Shown in pieces: positions 23,149 through 31,601 of a DNA stretch of 64,000 nt. The notes beneath the pieces were generated by a model. The model made no database searches and was not told the origin of the DNA. It saw only the letters and a program-made list of their open reading frames with translations. Within the stretch, counting starts at the first letter, position 1; the number at the start of each line of letters is the position of its first letter. The translations under genes were made by a program, and so were the position numbers. Source of the DNA: Streptomyces liliifuscus (GTDB lineage: Bacteria > Actinomycetota > Actinomycetes > Streptomycetales > Streptomycetaceae); NCBI RefSeq assembly GCF_016598615.1, contig NZ_CP066831.1:2356001-2420000 (forward strand), in the 5' to 3' direction.

Positions 23149-24975
23149 TTGCGCGAGTTCACCAACCCTCCCCTGGCGTCGGCACCGCCGGTGGGCGGTC
23201 TGGCCGATGCCGTGTTCGAACATGCCCAGGAGGATCCGCTCTACATCGCGCTCGGCCGCAAGGACGACCAGGGCCAGTGGCGCGATGTGACGTCCGCCGA
23301 GTTCCGGGACGAGGTCCTGGCGCTGGCCAAGGGTTTGCTGGCGCACGGCATCCGGTTCGGCGACCGGGTCGCGATCATGTCCCGTACGCGCTACGAGTGG
23401 ACGCTCTTCGACTTCGCGCTGTGGTCGATCGGCGCACAGGTCGTGCCCGTCTACCCCACCTCGTCCGCCGAGCAGGTCTTCTGGATGCTGCACGACGCGC
23501 AGGTGTCGGCCGCGATGGTGGAGCACGAGGACCACGCGATGACCATCGCCACGGTCATCGACCGGCTGCCGACACTGCACAAGCTGTGGCAGCTGGACAC
23601 GGGCGCGGTGCAGGAGCTGTACGAGGCCGGTGGCCACATCGACGACGAGGTGGTGCACCGGCACCGGCGGGCCGTCACGCCCGAGTCGACGGCGACGATC
23701 ATCTACACGTCCGGAACGACCGGCCGCCCCAAGGGCTGTGTCCTCTCCCACGCGAACTTCATGTTCGAGTCGGACACGGTCACCGAGCGCTGGGAGCCGC
23801 TGTTCCACTCCAAGCGCGGTGACCAGGCGGCCACCCTGCTGTTCCTGCCGCTCGCGCACGTCTTCGGGCGGATGGTGCAGGTCGCGGCGATCCGCGGGCG
23901 GGTCAAATTCGGCCATCAGCCACAGCTGAACGCGGCGGCCCTGCTGCCGGATCTGGCCGCTTTCCAGCCGACGTTCTTCCTCGCGGTGCCGTACATCTTC
24001 GAGAAGGTCTTCAACGCGGCGCGCAGGAAGGCGGAGCGGGAGGGCAGGGCGGGCCCGTTCGAGAAGGCCGTCGAGGTCGCCGTGCGCTACGCGGACGCGG
24101 CGGAGGCGAAGGCGTGGGGCATCGGCCCCGGGCCCTCGGCGGCGCTCCGGGTGCAGCACCAGCTGTTCGACAAGCTCGTCTACTCCAAGATCCGTGCCGC
24201 GATGGGCGGTCGCGTCAAGCACGCGATGTCCGGCGGCTCGGCGATGGACCGGCGGCTCGGGCTGTTCTTCGCGGGCGCCGGCGTGCAGATCTACGAGGGG
24301 TACGGGCTCACCGAGTCCACGGCGGCCGCGACCGCCAACCCGCCCGAGCGCACCCGGTACGGCACCGTCGGGCAGCCCATCCCGGGCACGACCGTGCACA
24401 TCGCGGACGACGGCGAGATCTGGCTGAGCGGCTCCAACGTCTTCCAGGGCTATCTCAACGACCCGAAGGCCACCGACGCGACCCTGCACGACGGCTGGCT
24501 CGCCACCGGTGACCTAGGCGCGCTCGACGAGGACGGCTATCTCACCATCACCGGGCGCAAGAAGGAGATCCTGGTGACCTCCGGCGGCAAGAGCGTCTCG
24601 CCGGGGATCCTGGAGGAGCGGGTGCGCGACCATCCGCTGGTCGCGCAGTGCATCGTCGTCGGCAACGACCGGCCGTACATCGCGGCGCTCGTCACCCTCG
24701 ACGGGGAGGCCGTCGATCACTGGCTGCAGATGCGGGACAAGCCCCAGCTGACTCCGTCGGAGCTGGTCCGGGACCCCGACCTGGAGACCGAGGTGCGGCG
24801 CGCCGTGGTCGCCGCGAACACCCTCGTCTCCCAGGCCGAGTCGATCCGCACGTTCCGGATACTGGCCCACCAGTTCACCGAGGAACACGGCCTGCTGACC
24901 CCCTCCCTGAAACTGAAGCGCAAGGCGATCGAAAACGCCTACAGCGCGGAGGTCGAGGCCCTTTATCGGGCCTGA
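23149..24975 (+). CDS. Long-chain fatty-acid--CoA ligase (FadD15-like)
   Basis: A 608-residue adenylate-forming enzyme. The AMP-binding P-loop is IIYTSGTTGRPKGCVLSHAN, followed by the family motifs YEGYGLTESTAA and GWLATGDLGALDEDGYLTITGRKK, and a C-terminal lid with LTPSLKLKRKAIE carrying the catalytic Lys. It activates fatty acids with ATP and CoA. The TTG start at 23149 is chosen because AAGGAG lies six bases upstream and yields the normal N-terminus MREFTNPPLA; the frame is open to 23050. It stands alone. Confidence 0.9.
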   Translation: MREFTNPPLASAPPVGGLADAVFEHAQEDPLYIALGRKDDQGQWRDVTSAEFRDEVLALAKGLLAHGIRFGDRVAIMSRTRYEWTLFDFALWSIGAQVVPVYPTSSAEQVFWMLHDAQVSAAMVEHEDHAMTIATVIDRLPTLHKLWQLDTGAVQELYEAGGHIDDEVVHRHRRAVTPESTATIIYTSGTTGRPKGCVLSHANFMFESDTVTERWEPLFHSKRGDQAATLLFLPLAHVFGRMVQVAAIRGRVKFGHQPQLNAAALLPDLAAFQPTFFLAVPYIFEKVFNAARRKAEREGRAGPFEKAVEVAVRYADAAEAKAWGIGPGPSAALRVQHQLFDKLVYSKIRAAMGGRVKHAMSGGSAMDRRLGLFFAGAGVQIYEGYGLTESTAAATANPPERTRYGTVGQPIPGTTVHIADDGEIWLSGSNVFQGYLNDPKATDATLHDGWLATGDLGALDEDGYLTITGRKKEILVTSGGKSVSPGILEERVRDHPLVAQCIVVGNDRPYIAALVTLDGEAVDHWLQMRDKPQLTPSELVRDPDLETEVRRAVVAANTLVSQAESIRTFRILAHQFTEEHGLLTPSLKLKRKAIENAYSAEVEALYRA

Positions 24976-25036
24976 CGGCCGATACGCGCCGGGCGACCGC
25001 GGTTCATCTGTGAGCTGCGGGTTGCGTGTGGCTGAT

Positions 25037-25065
25037 CGCGCAGTTCCCCGCGCCCCTGAAGGGGC
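25037..25065 (-). repeat. Dispersed hairpin repeat, copy 4
   Basis: CGCGCAGTTCCCCGCGCCCC, then TGAA and GGGGC. It is in inverted orientation, 61 bp after the acyl-CoA synthetase stop. Confidence 0.7.
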
Positions 25066-25085
25066 ACGCCTCAGCCCGACCACTT

Positions 25086-25133
25086 CTGATGGTTCGTCAG
25101 GTATCGATGCGTCAGATATTGACGGGTCGTCAG
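25086..25133. promoter_or_regulatory. Repeated TGACG/CGTCA sites upstream of the ABC operon
   Basis: CTGATGGTTCGTCAG (25086-25100), a single GCGTCAG (25109-25115) and TGACGGGTCGTCAG (25120-25133) give two palindromes of the form CTGAnG-N3-CGTCAG plus a half site, 44-91 bp before the GTG. Cooperative operator sites are likely; the regulator is unknown. Confidence 0.5.
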
Positions 25134-25176
25134 ATCGCACGGATTATTTCGGTCACCCGACGGAGGGGGACCGACC

Positions 25177-26433
25177 GTGTCGCGACCGACCCGTACCATC
25201 GCCGCCGCGGTGGCCGTAACCGCACTTCTACTGGCGAGCGCCTGCAACTCCGCTTCCACCACAGGGAGTTCGGAGGCCGAGGATTCCGTACGCGGAGTCT
25301 CCGACACCTCCGTCAAGGTGGGCGGCATCGTCTCGATGACCACCGCCAGCGGGTACTCGAAGAAGGACACCGACCTCGGGGCCAGGGCCCGCTTCCACCG
25401 CGCCAACACCGAAGGCGGGGTGAACGGACGGAAGATCGACTACCTGGGCGCCGAGGACGACGGCCAGGATCCGGCCAAGAACCTCACGGCGGCCCGCAAA
25501 CTCGTCCAGCAGGACAAGGTGTTCGCGATCGCGCCCATGAGTTCGACGACGTTCTCCGGCGCGGACTTCCTGCAGAAGCAGAAGGTGCCGACCTTCGGCT
25601 GGGGCACGCTGCCGTCCTTCTGCGGGCCCACGTACATCTACGGTTTCGGCGGCTGCATGGTGCCGATGCCCGGTGGCACCATCTCGCAGACCTGGCCCGA
25701 GGGCCTCAAAAAGGTGCTGGGCGGTTCGGCGGGCAGGAGTGTGGCGATCCTCGCCAACGACAGTGACGCCGGGACGTTCGCGATCCGCACGTACAAGCAG
25801 AGCTTCGCGTCGGCCGGATTCAAGGTGACGTTCGCGAAGCCGTCGGTGCCCGCGACCTCCGTGCCGAACGACTGGTCGGCGTACACGAAGGAGATCCTGC
25901 GGAGCAACGGCGGCAAGGCACCGGACGCGATCGTCTCGGTGATGCAGACCCCGTACAACATCGGCCTGTTCACGGCGATCAAGCGCACGGGGTACACCGG
26001 GCTGCTCACCGATCCGACCGACTACGACCCCGGGCTGCTCGCGAAGAGCGCGACGAAGAAGGCGCTCGACGGGGTGCACGTCCTGCTGTCGTTCCAGCCG
26101 TTCGAGCAGGACAGCCCGGCGATGACGCAGTTCAAGGAGGACATCAGGAAGGCGGCCGGCAAGGACGTGCCTCTGAACATGCACATGATGACCGGCTATA
26201 TGTCGGCCGATCTCTTCCTCGCGATCGCCGAGAAGGCCGGCAAGGACCTGACGGTGGCGTCCTTCCAGAAGGCGGCGGACGGGTTCACGGACACCGGCAC
26301 GATGGTCGGCGACCGGGCGGAGCCCAAGGGGCAGAAGGAGTCGTTCGGCTGCGGGGCGCTCGTCCAGCTCAAGGACGGGAAGTACGTCGTCTCGTCGCCC
26401 TTCAGGTGCTATCCGCCGATCCCCTTCAAGTAG
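25177..26433 (+). CDS. Branched-chain-type ABC transporter substrate-binding lipoprotein
   Basis: A 418-residue type I periplasmic-binding protein. The lipobox LLASAC places the modified Cys at 23. The mature part has VKVGGIVSMTTASGYSKKD, FHRANTEGGVNGRKIDYLGA and AEDDGQDPAKNLTAARKLV, typical of LivK/Leu-Ile-Val binding family proteins. It should deliver an amino acid, amide or similar solute to the LivHMF and LivG components encoded directly downstream. GTG at 25177 follows CGGAGGGGG. A 16-bp tandem repeat begins at its stop codon. Confidence 0.88.
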   Translation: MSRPTRTIAAAVAVTALLLASACNSASTTGSSEAEDSVRGVSDTSVKVGGIVSMTTASGYSKKDTDLGARARFHRANTEGGVNGRKIDYLGAEDDGQDPAKNLTAARKLVQQDKVFAIAPMSSTTFSGADFLQKQKVPTFGWGTLPSFCGPTYIYGFGGCMVPMPGGTISQTWPEGLKKVLGGSAGRSVAILANDSDAGTFAIRTYKQSFASAGFKVTFAKPSVPATSVPNDWSAYTKEILRSNGGKAPDAIVSVMQTPYNIGLFTAIKRTGYTGLLTDPTDYDPGLLAKSATKKALDGVHVLLSFQPFEQDSPAMTQFKEDIRKAAGKDVPLNMHMMTGYMSADLFLAIAEKAGKDLTVASFQKAADGFTDTGTMVGDRAEPKGQKESFGCGALVQLKDGKYVVSSPFRCYPPIPFK

Positions 26434-26493
26434 GCACGACTCCACGTAGGCGCGGCTTCACGTAGGCACGACTTCAAGTGGGCGCGGCCGAAG
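26430..26493 (+). repeat. 16-bp tandem repeat after the substrate-binding gene
   Basis: Four units of 16 bp, GTAGGCACGACTCCAC at 26430, then GTAGGCGCGGCTTCAC, GTAGGCACGACTTCAA and a degenerate fourth. The first overlaps the stop codon. The array separates the binding-protein gene from the G-rich leader of the fused permease gene. Confidence 0.7.
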
Positions 26494-26508
26494 GCGACTT
26501 GACGACTC

Positions 26509-26536
26509 GGGGATTTGGGGATTTGGGGATTTGGGG
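26509..26536 (+). promoter_or_regulatory. Four-tract G-quadruplex motif covering the livHMF ribosome site
   Basis: Four GGGG tracts (26509-26512, 26517-26520, 26525-26528, 26533-26536) are separated by three identical ATTT loops. The last tract, GGGGA, is the only Shine-Dalgarno-like sequence, seven bases before the ATG at 26544. Folding in mRNA would hide it; this is inference. Confidence 0.65.
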
Positions 26537-26543
26537 ACTCGGT

Positions 26544-29500
26544 ATGGCGGACCTTCTCGGATTCGTACTGAGCGGACTGGTGTCGGGTGCGCTGTACGCG
26601 CTGCTCGCCACCGGTCTCGTGCTCTCCTACTCGGCCTCGGGCCTCTTCAACTTCGCCCACGGCGCGACCGCCTACCTCTGCGCGCTCGTCTTCTACGAGC
26701 TGCACTCGGGCTTCGGCTGGCCCGCCGTGCCGACGGCCGTGCTGCTGGTCTGTGTGGCGGCACCCGCGCTCGGCTGGGGACTCGACCGGCTGATGTTCCG
26801 CAAGCTGGCGCGGGTCGGTGAGACGGCCCAGATCGTCGCCACCATCGGGCTGTTGGTGGCGCTGCCCGCGCTCGGGCTGTGGATCGTCGAGCTGCTGGAG
26901 GACGCGGGCGCGTCGGTGAAACCGGCCGAGAACCAGTTCGGGCTGCCCGGTGTCGGGCCGAGTCCGGCGAAGTCCTGGCAGCTGACGGACGGTGTGGGGA
27001 TCGACTCGGACCAGCTGATCACCTGGGTCGCGACCGCGGTGGTGGCCGTCGGACTCTGGATCCTGATGCGGCACACCCCGCTGGGGCTGAAGCTCAGGGC
27101 GGCCGTCGACGACCGTTCGCTGGTGGAGCTGCGCGGGCTGAGCGCGGACCGGCTGTCGTCGATCGCGTGGATGCTGTCGTCGGGGCTCGCGGGCCTGGCG
27201 GGCGTCCTGGCCACCCCTCTGCTCGGCCTGTCGGCCCACGACTTCACGCTCTTCCTCTTCGTCTCGGCGACTGCCGCGGTGCTCGGCCGTTTCGTCTCCG
27301 TCCCGTTGGCGTTCGCGGGCGGGCTCGGGCTCGGGGTGCTGCAGAACCTGGTCGCCGGGTACGCGGACTTCGCCGAGCGGATCACCGGCTTCCGAACCGC
27401 CGTACCGTTCCTGATCCTCTTCGCCGGTCTGCTCCTGCTGACCAGGCGCAGCCGTACGGCGGGGACGGCGGCCGTGGACGCGCCGCCGGTCGACTATCTG
27501 GCGGGCCGGTCCCGGCTTCGGCGGTGGGGACCGTGGGCGGCTGCCGCCGTGCTGCTGGCAGCGGCCTTCTACACGGTGACGACCCCCTTCTGGAGCGGCA
27601 TCCTCGCCCAAGGGCTCGCCCTGTCCCTGGTGTTCGTCTCCTTCACGGTGGTGACGGGGCTCGGCGCAATGGTGTCGCTGGCGCAGGCGACGTTCGTGAC
27701 CGGGGCGGCGCTGGTGGCTGGGCTGCTGATGAGTCATGGCTGGCCGTTCGTGGCCGCGGCGGCCGTGGGTACGTGCGCGGCGGCCGTGCTCGGTGCCCTG
27801 GTGGCGCTTCCGGCGCTGCGGCTCGGCGGACGCTCGCTCGCCCTCGCGACCCTCGCGCTCGCCTTCCTGGCTGACCAAGTCCTTTTCCAGATCGGCTGGT
27901 TGAGGAACGGCGACACCGGTTGGTCGATCCCCCGGCCGGTCTTCGGTCCGGTGGATCTGAACGACGACCGGGCGTTCGGCGTCGCGCTGCTCGTGCTGGT
28001 CACCGCCGCCGTCGCCGCGCTCAGCGCACTGCGCGGCTCACCGTCCGGGCGGGCCATGCTCGCGGTGCGCTCGGCGCCCGCGGCGGCGATGGCCTCCGGG
28101 GTGTCGGTCGTCCGCACCAAGCTGGTCCTGTTCACCCTGTCGGCCGGGCTCGCGGGCTTCGGCGGCGTGATGTACGCGTCCTACAACACCCGTGTCACCG
28201 CTACCGACTTCACCGCGATGACAGGACTGATCTGGCTCGCGGTGGTCGTCGCGGCGGGCCTGCGGCGCCCGCAGTTCGCGGTCGTGGCCGGGCTCGTCTA
28301 CGCCCTCGTACCGCACCTCGTCTCCGACTACGTCACCGAGTCCGTCCACCTCCCGGTGATCCTCTTCGGCCTCGCGGGCCTGGCCCTGGCGAACGACCCG
28401 GACGGGTACTGCGCCGCGGTGTCGGTACGGGTGCATCGGAGGCGGTTGGCGCGCGGGGGGCCGGCCGGGGCCGGGTCGAGTGCCATGGCCGGGGCAGAGG
28501 GAGGCGCCGTAGCTGGGGCCGGAGCGAAGTCACGGCCGGCGAGTGGTGTGACGGGCGTCGAGCCCGAATCGGGGACTGGCATGGCGGGAGGTCCGGTCGA
28601 GGCGCGGAGCGGCAACGGGGCGGGGGTGTCCGGGGCGCCGGGTGGGAGCCCGGCCGACGCGTTGCGCGTGCCGGGCGAGAGCCCTGTCGGCGCGTCCCAA
28701 GCCCCGAGCGGGGGGCCGGTCGGCGTCGCCCAAGTCGGTACCCCGCTCACAGTGTCCCCCTCCCCCGCCGAACCGCCCGCCCTCGAACTCCGCGCCGTCC
28801 GTGCCGGATACGACGGCGCGCCCGTGCTGCACGGGGTGGACCTCGCCGTGCACCCAGGCGAGATCGTCGCGCTCCTCGGCCCGAACGGGGCCGGGAAATC
28901 GACGACGTGCCGTGTCGCGGCGGGCCTGGTCGGTCCGCTCGGCGGCCAGGTGTACGTGGCCGGGCGCGACGCCACCCGCGAGGGAGCCGTACGCCGGTCG
29001 CGGGCCGGGGTGGTCCTGGCACCGGAGGGGCGGGGCATCTTCCCGGCGCTCACCATCGAGGAGAACCTCGCCCTGTATCTGCGGGAGAAGGACCAACGCG
29101 AGGCCGTGTACGAGCGGTTCCCCGGCCTCGCCGGACGACGCGGCGTGCCCGCAGGCTCCCTCTCCGGCGGCGAACAGCAGATGCTCGCCCTCGCGCCGCT
29201 CCTCCAACGCCCCCCGAAGGTCCTGATCGCGGACGAGCCGTCCCTCGGCCTCGCCCCGCGCATCGTCGAGGAGGTGTTCCGCCTCCTCACCGAACTCCGC
29301 GACACCGGAACGGCGTTGCTCCTGGTCGAGGAGAAGGCGACCGAGGCACTGGGGGTCGCGGACACGGTCGCGTACCTCGCGCAGGGGCGGGTGACGTGGT
29401 GCGGTCCCCGGGCATCCGTGGAGACGGCCCGGCTGACGGAGGCGTATCTGGGCCTGGCGGCGGGGCCCGAAGCGGGTGCGGGTCCCGAAGCCGGGTCCGA

Positions 29501-29897
29501 GGCCGGTCAAGCCCCGGGTTCCGAGGCCGAACCCGGGCCTACCCCGAGTTCGGGGGCCGAGGCCGAGCCCGCCCCGAGTCCGGAGGCCGAAGCTGGCCCC
29601 GCACCGAGTTCGCAGGCCGAGGCCGAGCCCGCCCCGAGTCCGGAGGCCGAAGCTGGCCCCGCACCGAGTTCGCAGGCCGAGGCCCGGCCCGCCCCGAGTC
29701 CGGAGGCCGAAGCTGGCCCCGCCCCGGGTTCGCAGGCCGAGGCCCGGCCCGCCCCGAGTTCGGAGGCCCAAGCCGAACCCAGCCCCGGCCCCGATCCCGA
29801 TCCCGATCCCGATCCCGGTTCCGGTGCCGATCCAGGCCCCGCGTCCCCCGTGAATCCGACGATCCCGTCCCAGACCCGGGGAGGGGTCCGGCCATGA
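26544..29897 (+). CDS. Fused LivH-LivM-LivF ABC transporter protein with repetitive C-terminal tail
   Basis: A 1117-residue fusion. Residues 1-305 form a LivH permease (LGFVLSGLVSGALYALLATG, FNFAHGATAYLCAL, GLWILMRHTPLGLKLRAAVD). Residues about 330-640 form a LivM permease (ALSLVFVSFTVVTGLGAMVS, GRAMLAVRSAPAAAMASGVS). A Gly/Ala/Pro linker (640-740) leads to a LivF ATPase (745-975): Walker A GPNGAGKST near 780, signature SLSGGEQQML near 872, Walker B VLIADEPS. The tail (975-1117) is low-complexity PAPS/AEAE repeats. These are normally three proteins, so the fusion fixes the order and ratio. ATG at 26544 gives the usual LivH N-terminus; LivG follows with ATGA overlap. Confidence 0.88.
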   Translation: MADLLGFVLSGLVSGALYALLATGLVLSYSASGLFNFAHGATAYLCALVFYELHSGFGWPAVPTAVLLVCVAAPALGWGLDRLMFRKLARVGETAQIVATIGLLVALPALGLWIVELLEDAGASVKPAENQFGLPGVGPSPAKSWQLTDGVGIDSDQLITWVATAVVAVGLWILMRHTPLGLKLRAAVDDRSLVELRGLSADRLSSIAWMLSSGLAGLAGVLATPLLGLSAHDFTLFLFVSATAAVLGRFVSVPLAFAGGLGLGVLQNLVAGYADFAERITGFRTAVPFLILFAGLLLLTRRSRTAGTAAVDAPPVDYLAGRSRLRRWGPWAAAAVLLAAAFYTVTTPFWSGILAQGLALSLVFVSFTVVTGLGAMVSLAQATFVTGAALVAGLLMSHGWPFVAAAAVGTCAAAVLGALVALPALRLGGRSLALATLALAFLADQVLFQIGWLRNGDTGWSIPRPVFGPVDLNDDRAFGVALLVLVTAAVAALSALRGSPSGRAMLAVRSAPAAAMASGVSVVRTKLVLFTLSAGLAGFGGVMYASYNTRVTATDFTAMTGLIWLAVVVAAGLRRPQFAVVAGLVYALVPHLVSDYVTESVHLPVILFGLAGLALANDPDGYCAAVSVRVHRRRLARGGPAGAGSSAMAGAEGGAVAGAGAKSRPASGVTGVEPESGTGMAGGPVEARSGNGAGVSGAPGGSPADALRVPGESPVGASQAPSGGPVGVAQVGTPLTVSPSPAEPPALELRAVRAGYDGAPVLHGVDLAVHPGEIVALLGPNGAGKSTTCRVAAGLVGPLGGQVYVAGRDATREGAVRRSRAGVVLAPEGRGIFPALTIEENLALYLREKDQREAVYERFPGLAGRRGVPAGSLSGGEQQMLALAPLLQRPPKVLIADEPSLGLAPRIVEEVFRLLTELRDTGTALLLVEEKATEALGVADTVAYLAQGRVTWCGPRASVETARLTEAYLGLAAGPEAGAGPEAGSEAGQAPGSEAEPGPTPSSGAEAEPAPSPEAEAGPAPSSQAEAEPAPSPEAEAGPAPSSQAEARPAPSPEAEAGPAPGSQAEARPAPSSEAQAEPSPGPDPDPDPDPGSGADPGPASPVNPTIPSQTRGGVRP
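29521..29775 (+). repeat. 60-bp tandem repeats in the livHMF tail
   Basis: Four and a fraction copies of a 60-bp unit, itself two diverged 30-bp halves, start at about 29521, 29581, 29641, 29701 and 29761. They encode 20-residue units such as SPEAEAGPAPSSQAEA. GATCCC-type hexamers follow (29790-29815), giving PDPDPDPD. The array is probably prone to length change. Confidence 0.8.
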
Positions 29898-30709
29898 GTA
29901 GCACCCCCGAGCACCCCGAGCACCTCGAACACCCCGTGCCGCCCGCCCTCCAGGCCACCAGCATCGGCGTCCGCTTCGGTGGCATCCGGGCGCTCGACGA
30001 CGTGAGCCTCACCCTCCGGCCCGGGGAGATCTGTGGGCTCATCGGCCCCAACGGCGCGGGAAAGACGACCCTCTTCGACGTGCTCTCCGGCATCCGGCGC
30101 CCGGACGAGGGCCGGGTCCGTCTCGACGGAACGGACGTCACCCGACGCTCCCCCGTATGGCGCGCCCGCCACGGTATGCGCCGCACCTTCCAGCGCCAGC
30201 AGCTGTTCGGCCAGCTCACCGTGGCCGACAATCTGGTCGTGGCCCAGGAGTGGCGCGGCGGCGGAGGCGGGCTCGCGGCAGATCTGCTGGCGTCCCCGAC
30301 TCGGCGTACGTACGAGCGGGACCGCCGCGCCCGGGCGGCCACCGTCCTGCGCACCTGCGGGCTCGACGACCTCGGTGAGACCTACGCCGGTGCCCTGCCG
30401 GTGGGCCGGGCCCGCATGGTCGAGCTGGCGCGGGCGGTCGCGGACCCGCCCAGGGTGCTGCTGCTGGACGAGCCCGCGTCCGGGATGACCGCCGACGAAC
30501 GCCGTCAACTGTCGTCCGTCGTACGCCGACTCTCCGAGGAGGAAGGCTGTGCCGTCCTCCTCGTCGAGCACAACGTCGCCTTCGTCATGGAACTGTCGGC
30601 CCGGGTCGTCGTACTGGACCTGGGCCGCGTCCTCGCGGAGGGCACCCCCGCCGAAGTACACGCGGACCGGCGGGTGAGGGACGCGTACCTGGGCACGACC
30701 ACGAACTGA
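29894..30709 (+). CDS. Branched-chain-type ABC transporter ATP-binding protein LivG
   Basis: A 271-residue ATPase of the LivG branch. Walker A is GPNGAGKTTL (about residues 49-58). The Q-loop region RRTFQRQQLFGQLTVADNLV is typical of LivG, followed by LPVGRARMVELARAV in the signature position, where the usual LSxGQ reads LPVGR, Walker B VLLLDEPASGMT, and H-loop LVEHNVAFVME. The C-terminal LGRVLAEGTPAEV is also LivG-like. It should pair with the LivF domain of the fused upstream protein. ATG at 29894 overlaps that stop by ATGA. The altered signature glycine/serine is noted as unusual. Confidence 0.88.
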   Translation: MSSTPEHPEHLEHPVPPALQATSIGVRFGGIRALDDVSLTLRPGEICGLIGPNGAGKTTLFDVLSGIRRPDEGRVRLDGTDVTRRSPVWRARHGMRRTFQRQQLFGQLTVADNLVVAQEWRGGGGGLAADLLASPTRRTYERDRRARAATVLRTCGLDDLGETYAGALPVGRARMVELARAVADPPRVLLLDEPASGMTADERRQLSSVVRRLSEEEGCAVLLVEHNVAFVMELSARVVVLDLGRVLAEGTPAEVHADRRVRDAYLGTTTN

Positions 30710-30787
30710 CGGCCCGCGCCGGCCACTCGCATCGGCCGCTCACACGAGCCGCCGACACGAACCACCGACCGGAGCGGCCCGCGCCAG

Positions 30788-30815
30788 CGGCTCACGGCTC
30801 ACGGCTCACGGCTCA
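30788..30815. repeat. Four tandem CGGCTCA heptamers ending at a stop codon
   Basis: CGGCTCA is repeated perfectly four times (30788, 30795, 30802, 30809). The last copy includes the complement of the TGA stop of the minus-strand lyase-like gene, so slippage here could alter its end. Confidence 0.7.
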
Positions 30816-31601
30816 CACCAGCTGGTAACCCCGCATGTTCGAGAGCAGCAGATAGCAGTCCTGGAGGGAGCCGGAGGTGTCGCCGAGGGAGCGGTAGATG
30901 CCCCACTTGGGGCGTACGCGGTCGGCCAGAAACGTGTCCACGCCCGTGCGGGACGCGTCGACGACCGTCGTCGAGCCGTTCTTCAGGATCCAGCGGACCG
31001 AACCGGCCGATCCGTTGCCGACCTTGATCTGGAAGTCGACGTCGATCCACTTGTTGTGCAGGGGTTCGAGGTTCGTGCGGCCGACGAGGATGTCGCTCTC
31101 GAAGAGCTTGAGCTCGATGGTCTGCACGCCGTTCACCCGCCGGAGCGACTGCACGACGATCGGCGAACTGCCGGTGCCGGGCTGCTTCATCTGCATGATG
31201 TGGGTGAAGGTGGTGGTCGCCTTCAGGGAGCTGGGGATGTACATCGAGTACGTCACCCGCCAGGTCTGGCCCTCGGTCCACTTGAGGTAGTTGCTGCCGG
31301 AGCCGTTGCGCAGGCCCGTGACCTCGTGCCGCTGACGGTCCGTCGACGTGTCGCGGTCGACGGTGTGCATGTTGAACCGCCAGTTGTCGCCCGTGGCGAA
31401 GATGTGCGGGGAGGCCGCGGGGTGCGAGTCCGCGCGGTCGTCCTCCAGGGTCTCGAAGGCGCCGAGCCCGTTGGTGCGCGCCGACGGGGACCACTTCAGC
31501 TGCCAGGACGCGGCGGGAGCCGCGAGGGCGGGTGGACCGACGGCCGCGGCGGCAACGCCGCCCAGTGCCGCGCCGAGCAGGTTCCTTCGTGTGGGGGTCA
31601 T
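30813..31601 (-). CDS. Tat-exported predicted polysaccharide lyase (jelly-roll)
   Basis: A 262-residue secreted protein. TRRNLLGAALGGVAAAAVG is a twin-arginine signal with cleavage near ALAAPAA. The mature part has DRQRHEVTGLRNGSGSNYLK, then EGQTWRVTYSMYIPSSL, FTHIMQMKQPGTGSSPIVV and KWIDVDFQIKVGN. These resemble beta-jelly-roll polysaccharide lyases (heparin-lyase-like/PL20-like families), where a conserved Arg/His/Tyr set acts on uronic-acid polymers. The family assignment is from pattern memory. ATG at 31601. Its stop overlaps a heptamer repeat. Confidence 0.7.
   Translation of the reverse strand: MTPTRRNLLGAALGGVAAAAVGPPALAAPAASWQLKWSPSARTNGLGAFETLEDDRADSHPAASPHIFATGDNWRFNMHTVDRDTSTDRQRHEVTGLRNGSGSNYLKWTEGQTWRVTYSMYIPSSLKATTTFTHIMQMKQPGTGSSPIVVQSLRRVNGVQTIELKLFESDILVGRTNLEPLHNKWIDVDFQIKVGNGSAGSVRWILKNGSTTVVDASRTGVDTFLADRVRPKWGIYRSLGDTSGSLQDCYLLLSNMRGYQLV

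Noticed and set aside
29521..29775. CRISPR-like array
   Set aside because: The repeats are contiguous, coding and without unique spacers.
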